From Andrena cerasifolii (taxonomy: Eukaryota > Arthropoda > Insecta > Hymenoptera > Andrenidae): a stretch of DNA of 64,000 nt. Both the position numbers and the translations under genes were made by a program. The stretch spans positions 6,510,001 through 6,574,000 of the forward strand of contig NC_135121.1 in NCBI RefSeq assembly GCF_050908995.1, written 5' to 3'. This document shows positions 57,721 to 64,000 of this stretch, one piece after another. The notes under the pieces are model-generated. The model was not told the DNA's origin. It made no database searches and saw nothing but the letters and a program-made list of their open reading frames with translations. Each line of letters starts with the position of its first letter. Position 1 is the first letter of the stretch.

Positions 57721-58710
57721 TATTTGTGGGGGATAGCAATGACTACATATTTGAGGTTTGGCAGAACAAACGAAATAGAAGTGTAAAGGTGTACCTATTG
57801 TGTAACTGGGAATCACAGACACCACGGATTCCTTTTGTTTCAAACCTTCCCCTTGACTCCTAACAAACGATGCACAGTGATGCTCGATGGAGATAAGAAA
57901 TTTTATAAAAATACTAGTTCGAGATTTTTGGTTCTTCTTAGGTGAATTATTTAACTTAATTACTGTATAATTAATACAGTATCTTACTGATTGTATAACA
58001 TATCTATTAATTCTTGGGTAAAACTTCGTAAAATCTATAGTCAATCATGTTTCTTTATAATCGTGTGTGTAATTTAGTTGTTCCTTTGTGAAAGTTCTGA
58101 AATCGAAGGATCATCTACAGCGATTAATTTTAAAATTGGTAGAGTAGTATATCTAGTTGTGAAGATTTATAAATAAGATGTCAAACTTTGAGTCCCTTAG
58201 GATAATGCTAGAAAATAGTAATTCTTGGAAGCGATCGGAATAGAAAGATTCTTCCACAACATGATTCCCTATATTTTAAGTAATCAGAAAACAATAATTA
58301 TGCGCCCCAGAAATGATGGCAAGGCTGTGGGTAAATATGGGCAAAAATTCAAAAATGTAATCGTGATTATAGCTTACTCATTGTCAGTTGAAATGTTTCG
58401 TTCCCATTTCCTTCGGATGGAAGCCTATTGATAAAATAATCATTCAGGATATGAGTCAGGACGGCTATTGCAGAGTGACATCCAATAAAACGGAGAAATT
58501 GTAAAATTATAGGTACATCAGTATAATCGATAGATACATATACATAGGTATATATATATATACCCTTCATGCATTCCCACACAATAATGGGAAGTGGTTG
58601 TTTCAAATACTCGGTCGAACAGCAAAATTGTTTCACAATTTGTACAATACTTATAAATGCTGAATATTGGTTAGGGATATGGGGAAAATGGCACAGTAAT
58701 TTTATATATC
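57721..58710. other. Intergenic DNA, no gene seen
   Basis: AT-rich; frames at 57694-58044 (minus) and 58225-58431 have no known domain. A TA repeat lies near 58550-58562. Confidence 0.4.
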
Positions 58711-58920
58711 AACTAGCTTTACTACTCGGCTTCGCCCACAATTTAGATTCTGATATTATAAAAAAATTTTTTTTTTATTTTTTTTGTAAAAATGATCACA
58801 TTCATCTGGATTAACTAGGCATAATGAGCTGGGGCACATTCCGTGACCCCAGAGTTTGTCGTTCGAAAGTTTTTAGGCGACAGACAAGCACACAACACTT
58901 TCTGCTTTATATATTAAGAT
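58711..58920 (+). repeat. Dispersed retroelement-derived repeat (CGGCTTCGCCCAC motif)
   Basis: AACTAGCTTTACTACTCGGC plus TTCGCCCAC at the start and CTTTATATATTAAGAT at the end are two linked motifs common in insect repeats thought to be short 3' pieces of RTE-like LINEs. A poly-A/T run follows the start motif. Only one copy is in the window; the assignment is from memory of the motif. Confidence 0.4.
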
Positions 58921-59754
58921 TCGAATGCACGTGCTGTTGCATTTATTCCTCTATGGCTGACACCTGACGTTTGTCAACATGGTATATATTTGTAGTGAAT
59001 GAATTGTTGCAGGCCAATATGCGAACACAGTTCCAAGCAGCTGCTTTCCTCGTCGATGGCGATTTTTGAGATTCTTCGAACGAAAGTCGAGAAAAAGGAT
59101 TGTTAGCTATAGTGTCAATGTTTCAAAAATAAATCTACCATGCTGATGTTAGTGAAATAAAAAAATGGAACAATTTTATCAAGCAAAATGGAAGGAATTC
59201 TGTAGAAAGGGAGACGAAAAAATAGCAGAAAGATAAGACAGGATTGCACAAAATGAGGGAAAATACACCCTTGATTGGTCATTAACAGAGACTGTTTTAC
59301 TTAATGTGCTTACATACCGAAAAGCCACACTCACGTGAGAAGTTAAAACATGATATACAGGAACGAGATATGCCATTGCTAACAAAATCGATGAAACTTG
59401 AAAGTCGTTTTTTTTTTTAAATGAAACTTTGCGTGAAAAAAAAGGAAATTAAATAAAATAATGAGATAAGAAATGAAACTGGTGCCACTATTTATTGAAC
59501 ACATTGCGTTGAGGTTTGTGTGTCATGTAACTGTAAAAGCATCTTGAAATTAAGTCTTAGGATATGTTAGAAATAAATTCGAATGAAAGCAAAATTACAA
59601 CACGAAATGCCACACAGAAAAATTCTGTTCCAGGACCAAAACGAATAATATGCATATTTGTATGTAAGGACAAATAAAAAAAACTCTGTTTTTACCGTAT
59701 TTCGTAAATACGAAACCAGTATTATAAGACATTGTATTAACAAAGGAACTAAAC
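58921..59754. other. Intergenic DNA, no gene seen
   Basis: AT-rich; nothing recognised beyond a possible 3' untranslated part of the Tc1 element to its right. Confidence 0.4.
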
Positions 59755-60035
59755 TCAAAAGACTCCTCCCCCATTCTGAACAAGTTCGAATATTCCATTT
59801 TGCATACTTCCAACCAGATTTTCTCGTGTAGATTCTTGTACCTCGTTTCACGCTGTTGTAATTGCAGTCTCTAGTTCGGTTACGTTCTGATATTGTTTTC
59901 GTCCAACAGAAACTTTGCGGGCGACGATGCACCACGTGTTTTCCATCGGATTTTGGTGGGGAGCACATGCTGGCCACTTTAAAACATCAATTTCTTGATC
60001 TCGAAGCCATGCTACAGTTGCACGGACTAGGATTG
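59755..60035 (-). pseudogene. Tc1-like transposase, C-terminal part
   Basis: On the minus strand the sequence reads AWLRDQEIDVLKWPAC and then SPP, where family members have SPDLNPIENLW, so the last catalytic block is damaged. A shifted frame then gives GRKQYQNVTELETAI, then TRENLVGSMQNRIFEL and finally VQNGGGVF ending at a TGA (59755-59757). This is the standard C-terminal order of Tc1-family transposases (cut-and-paste at TA). At least one frameshift separates the parts. The preceding FQQDNAAIH block lies at about 60732-60768, across an insertion. Confidence 0.75.
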
Positions 60036-60735
60036 AGCGATTCTACTCGATATTTTTTTTCGAAGAATCGGTTATTTTATCGATTATTCTAAGAATATAT
60101 TATTTTATTGATTATTCTAAGAATCGATAACTCCATTAGTAAGTTTTGTATTTTAAAGAATTATATCATTATAATCTTTTATTTTTCAGTCTCTAAAAAT
60201 GAAAATGGAATTCAGATGACCTAATTAAATAAACTACGACTGTATATAAAACACGAAGTTGTGTGTATGAGTTTCATGGATATGCATAGGTATACACTAG
60301 AACCATTTAAAAAGATTTTATAATACTTTTTATAATACTAAGATTTTATATTTAAATTCTAACGTTAATTGTATTAGTTCATTAGTTCCATTATTTTATT
60401 GTATCATGGTTTGTTTATGTATGTACTGGCTTTTCTTTTGTTTTCTCTTCTTTTACATTGTTTATTTGTTAATTGTAAACTAAAGGGTCTTTACCCGTTG
60501 AAATAAATAAATAAATAAATAAATAAATACATAGGTACTTAGAGTAAAGAGTATATATTATATATTATATTTTCCCATATAATGATTCAATAAAAATTCT
60601 ATTTATCTCACATTAAATTGATTTTAATTTTTATCATTTTCACGATCAGAGTTTTGATCATTCTTTCCATCGATTCCTCGATTCCTTTTGAAAATAATTG
60701 AATTTCATGTATCAATGATTCATTCGAATTTAGTA
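60036..60735. mobile_element. 700 bp insertion splitting the Tc1-like gene
   Basis: This segment separates the FQQDNAAIH block from the AWLRDQEID block, which should be roughly adjacent. Its left part has repeated motifs (ATTCTACTCGAT, GAAGAATCGGTTA, TCGATTATTCTAAGAA) and the right part has CATCGATTCCTCGATTCC, reminiscent of the subterminal arrays of the hAT-like ends elsewhere in the window (TAGGATTGAGCG start). No clear target duplication was found. It itself contains a LINE fragment. Confidence 0.5.
60293..60529 (+). mobile_element. Nested LINE 3' fragment with 8 bp target duplication
   Basis: CATAGGTA occurs at 60285-60292 and again at 60530-60537, flanking a T-rich 3' UTR that ends ACTAAAGGGTCTTTACCCGT + TGA and then (AAAT)n to 60529. 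The GGGT-CTTT-ACCC stem-loop lies right before the tail, as in the LINE at 41229. No coding sequence is retained. Confidence 0.7.
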
Positions 60736-61183
60736 TGAATGGCAGCATTGTCTTGCTGGAACCTCAACTTCATTTCTGCGTTTTCCCTTATAAATATAAG
60801 TAAACTTCTAATTACTAATATGCCGATATTCTCTCCGCTATTCATCCAGTGTAATAAGAAATTCTGTTGTAATTATCGTACCTTGACCCAAACGAAACTG
60901 ATGAAATACAGCAGCGAATCAGTTTCCTTCTTTGGTTTTCATATGCCAGGAAACATAATGCAAGCTTTTTTTAGTAAAACATTGTTTCTCGATATAAGGT
61001 TACACATGGTATAAGTACTTGGTTCGACTTCATCTTAAGAGCCATGTACAAGAGTCGGAAATTGAGGGGCTCAGTGGAAAACGGGCACACGCCGTATATG
61101 TATAAATTTTCGTTTCTCTGTACCATTAATTCGTTCCTGCAATGTAGTATAACCCCACCAACTCCCAATATAATAGCATGCAC
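60732..61183 (-). pseudogene. Tc1-like transposase, central part (badly decayed)
   Basis: The block nearest the insertion reads, on the minus strand, KLRFQQDNAAIH-like sequence in a broken frame (about 60732-60768); the D of QDN is the second catalytic residue of Tc1 transposases. Just before it is TYIYKGKRRNEV-like sequence and before that REYRHISN, matching the usual order (..Y..ILK.NL...). Further upstream frames (60971-61183) are not convincingly related. Confidence 0.5.
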
Positions 61184-61204
61184 GTTTCATCGAGCAGAAT
61201 CATA

Positions 61205-61794
61205 TTAAGGGGTCTCCCTACTTGGCCTGAAACGGAGCGCGATATTTGGGATTCGATTTAAGAGAAACCCTCGAATTATTATATTAATTGAAAACTTTAC
61301 GCCTATATTTGTACATATTTAAGCAACATTTAAAAAAAAATGATTAAAAAAAAGTACCCAAAACTTTAAAAGCGTTTTTGTCAAAACGATTACCAGACTT
61401 GGTATATATTTTCAGTAGATGCCCCATTCTCGTTGTTACTAAAACTAAGTCAGTTTTTGCAAAATTAGACTTGCGATTTAAAAAAACAGCGATTTTTTTG
61501 TAGAAATCGATGTCTGTTTTAAGAATTCACAAATTTTTAAATTTTCCATTTCAGACAACTACAGCGGCTGATTTCATGTTAACCATGCGAATATAATTTT
61601 AATAAGGTGCTCTATTTGGAGCACTATACCTCCGGGTATAACCCCTATTTTTGCATAAAATTTTTCCCCCATATTCTCTAAAGATTAACAAATAAAGCCA
61701 CAAAGCTGTAAGTAAATATATTTAATGGTTTCGTTTTAAAAAATTCCCAAAGTTCGCATCATTTTTCGTCCGTCAAGGTAGGGAGACTCCTTAA
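61205..61794. mobile_element. TTAA-flanked TIR element (590 bp)
   Basis: TTAAGGGGTCTCCCTACTTG at the left is mirrored at the right, whose reverse complement is TTAAGGAGTCTCCCTACCTT. The matched termini are about 17 bases, with TTAA at both outer edges. The interior is AT-rich with runs such as AAACAGCGATTTTTTTGTAG and contains no frame. It is a likely piggyBac-superfamily non-autonomous element. Confidence 0.75.
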
Positions 61795-61999
61795 ATTGTC
61801 TTCATTCTAAGAAAAAACAAACACCTAGTGGAAAAATGGCCCACGCCACTCGGCTCCTTGGGACACGTGACTTAATAAAATTAATTCTCCAGCTAAAATT
61901 GATAATAGCAGTCATATACCGTTCAAAATAATTATAATTCCTTCTAAAACTAATTTCCCCTTCAATTTACTTTCCTACAAAATCATAAAACGGTGGTAT
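61795..61999. other. Short AT-rich spacer before the promoter-like region
   Basis: No feature seen; composition changes sharply to CpG-rich at about 62030. Confidence 0.4.
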
Positions 62000-62029
62000 G
62001 TGCCTATTTCCCACTGGACGCCCCCAATT

Positions 62030-62370
62030 TTAGAACGACTCTACAGTTACGAAGCGCAGTATAATTGTTGCTCTAGTACAGCTACACTGCGTCATCGCCG
62101 CCTGGCGACAGATCAGGTGAAAGCAACAGCGCAAAGGGAAGGAAGCTCCCGCACGACAGCCTTCGCGCAAGGGAGACCCGAGCGCAGCGCTCCTCGCAAG
62201 GAGGCAGGTATCGGCTAACGCGGATCTAACTCGCGGGCACTCGTCCACGAGGCAGATCGCGGTGCGCATTGAATTTGATAGCGCGAAGACGTGCGCGGGC
62301 CGATTAGACGATCCTGCGCGGCTTTCGGGAGGGTGCAGAGCGATCCGAGCGAGTCAGTCAGTCAGCCATC
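62030..62370 (+). promoter_or_regulatory. Candidate CpG-rich promoter with TCAGT initiators
   Basis: Composition switches to strongly CpG-rich (GCGGTGCGCATTG, GAAGACGTGCGCGGGCCG). At 62351-62366 the sequence GAGTCAGTCAGTCAGC contains two overlapping copies of TCAGT, the arthropod initiator consensus, and no TATA box precedes it at the usual distance. A TATA-less, CpG-rich start upstream of a GC-rich exon fits a housekeeping or developmental gene. The exact start site is unknown. Confidence 0.45.
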
Positions 62371-62759
62371 CCGTCAGCCAGCCACCTCGGCTATCACGTA
62401 AGAGCCGTGAGTGGGGCTTTTCGGAAAGGCACGCCGCTGCTGCAGGAGTGGCTTGCTGCTTTCGGTAGTGGGGATACTGCACGGTTACAGAAGGAAACAG
62501 AGCTAGAAGGGGCCGAGGGAGGGGGGGGGGTGAAGGCGCCAGATAGAGACAGCTCCACGGGGGTGTACTGAGCAGCGGCGAGGGCGAGGTGCGTGGGGAG
62601 GGTGGCCGAGGGGGTGCTCGCGAAAGAGGGAAGACAGAGAGAAACAGAGGAACCGAGCGAGACGCTGACGGCGGCGGCGGGGCGGAGACGGGGTTGCTCT
62701 CGTTGAACGAAGAGAGAACAAACGGCGAAAGGAACAGAGACGGCGGCAGGGATAGGGGA

Positions 62760-62791
<32 letters not shown>

Positions 62792-63090
62792 TAGGATAGA
62801 GAGGGTGGTAAAGTGGCGGAAGGGTAAAGAGCGGAGGGATGGAGACCGTGAGAGCGTGAGAGGGTAGCGATTGTGCTACAGTCGCACCGCGACACCCCCA
62901 CGAGTGAAACCGCGCGCGTGGCAATCTGCCCCCTCGGCCGTGCACACGAAGTGGGCCCCCGCTAACAGTGCTATGCTTTTAAGGCTACGATCAAGGCTCT
63001 CCCAGTTGCCGTCGTTTTTCTCGTGTCTCGAACGCGGGCTCATCCCATCGACCGATTTGCCGAACGTCTTGCCGAGCAGCTTTTAATCCG
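62360..63090 (+). other. Candidate 5' untranslated exon ending at a splice donor
   Basis: GC-rich sequence ends in TTTTAATCCG followed by GTAAGTGATC, a near-perfect donor with the cut after 63090. A 71-codon frame (62871-63086, MCYSRTATPPRVKPR...) stops with TAA four bases before the donor, so the exon can contribute only an untranslated leader or an upstream ORF. The exon contains a G run at 62521-62530, GA repeats and many CG dinucleotides. The long frames on both strands (for example 183 codons on the minus strand, 62394-62945) reflect low-complexity, stop-poor sequence and are not called as genes. Confidence 0.5.
62757..62792. repeat. GA microsatellite
   Basis: A run of GA dinucleotides interrupted by a single GACA, inside the GC-rich candidate 5' exon. 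GA repeats near promoters can bind GAGA-type factors in insects; this is a possibility only. Confidence 0.7.
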
Positions 63091-64000
63091 GTAAGTGATC
63101 CCATCGTCGCACCTGGACCTTGCCTACCGAAACCGCGGTCTTTCCTTCTGGTACCCGGCAACGTCATCCCGCCGTGCCACCCGCCGAGGCTTCACTCGGG
63201 CCAGAAATGAACACTGTATCACGATTACCACGGAAAGTCTTCGGAGACCTGTTGATGATCTCTGCGAGCCAGGGGGTGACCGCAATTCCTTCCGATCCGC
63301 CGACGTCAGTTTCCGGGGCTTCGGCTAGCTCTCGGCGTGCGACAGAACGTGTATGAGACAGTGCGTTTTAATCAGTGACCAAAGGAAAACGGTGCTCCGC
63401 CGCTCCTGCCGAGTTTGCTTCTCGCCACCTGGGATGCTCTCTTCGCAGTGTTCTTCACGTGATCAATCAGTATTTTCAGGGATTTATTAATGTCCCAGTC
63501 GTCAGTCAGTTCTGCCAGTTTCCCAGGGCAAGGTAGCTTTCTTCCTGAAACGTCGACGGCACCAGTGAACTCAATGATCTCTTTTGATGACGATCAATTC
63601 GAGGTCCGGTAGCCGTGAAAGGATTTAGTGACTAGTGATGCTGTGAATCCTTTCAGAGGAAAAGCTATCAGTTACGCGGCGAAGGGACCACCCGATGGCA
63701 ACAGTTAATTCGAGTGTTAAAGCCATTAATTAGCCGAAGGTGTTTTAGTGTCCGTCATTCACGTACGCGGGCTACGCCGAACTTAGGAGTCATTAAACTT
63801 CCGTTGAAGGCTGGCTTCAAGGACTATCAAGGAAAGGACTTTTTGTTGAGGATCCCTAAGCGTTATGGTTTTACGTACCACATCGCTGTGTAATAAAGTC
63901 GGGGACCTGTTGAAGATCCTCCCAGTTACACGAACTTAATAAGAATGGCTTGTCCGTCTCGCTAATATCGATCACAACACGCTTCAAAGTCCCTTTGCGA
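63091..64000 (+). other. GC-richer sequence after the donor (intron start or longer leader)
   Basis: The sequence stays GC/CpG-richer than the bulk of the window to the end. Frames at 63095-63356 overlap each other and have no known domain. TCAGTCAGT-like and CGAAACGTCGACG-like motifs occur. It may be the conserved start of a first intron, an alternative leader exon or a further promoter. No coding exon was recognised. Confidence 0.35.

Noticed and set aside
62394..62945. 183-codon minus-strand frame in the CpG-rich block
   Set aside because: It is rich in serine, proline and leucine because it reads the complement of GA-rich low-complexity DNA. Frames on the other strand overlap it and no domain is visible.
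1..64000. CRISPR array, bacterial operon or prophage
   Set aside because: Tandem repeats have no unique equal-length spacers, there are no compact same-strand coding clusters, and all recognisable coding relics are animal transposons.

Overview
The window looks like non-coding DNA from an insect nuclear genome. Most of it is AT-rich, with long runs that have no convincing open frame. GC/CpG-richer islands interrupt it, and eukaryotic transposon relics are dense. The relics resemble families common in Hymenoptera, and the longest retroelement frame (17.1-18.0 kb) resembles LINE frames abundant in ant genomes. I read the source as probably hymenopteran, possibly an ant. That placement is inference from recalled family resemblance, not from a search. 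I saw no bacterial operon, CRISPR array, convincing tRNA or rRNA gene, or intact host protein gene.

Layout. 0-17 kb: intergenic DNA with TIR elements (801-1325, 4382-4558, 12563-12837, 14704-14987), a LINE 3' end (5.9-6.3 kb), the 5' end of a mariner (9.5-9.8 kb) and a two-copy 140 bp repeat. 17-25 kb: the largest LINE frame followed by a hairpin, a CpG-rich island, a foldback element, a TTAA-flanked element and two more TIR elements. 28-35 kb: a Tigger remnant abutting a decayed mariner transposase, two arrays of TTCGAA-rich repeats, an inverted pair of a dispersed repeat, and a second copy of the LINE-tail hairpin whose loop is reversed. 35-43 kb: a hAT MITE with a perfect 8 bp target duplication and a 1.74 kb hAT composite, also with a perfect 8 bp duplication, that contains a foldback and a Jockey/I-like LINE fragment. 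43-62 kb: a Jockey fragment, two more copies of the foldback family, three more TTAA-flanked elements, a Tigger copy split by an RTE-like insertion, and a Tc1-like transposase containing a two-level nested insertion.

62-64 kb differs from the rest. It is CpG-rich, carries GA-rich and G-run sequence and arthropod initiator-like TCAGT motifs, and has a strong splice donor (CCG|GTAAGT at 63090/63091) just after an in-frame stop. I read it as the promoter and 5' untranslated exon of a plus-strand gene whose coding part lies to the right of the window.

I do not see a new biological system. The most unusual signals are the LINE-tail hairpin whose stem is conserved while its loop is flipped between two copies, the palindromic subterminal arrays of several hAT-like termini, the cohort of TTAA-bounded elements, and small stem-loops placed directly before the tails of several LINE copies. 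All similarities were judged by eye.
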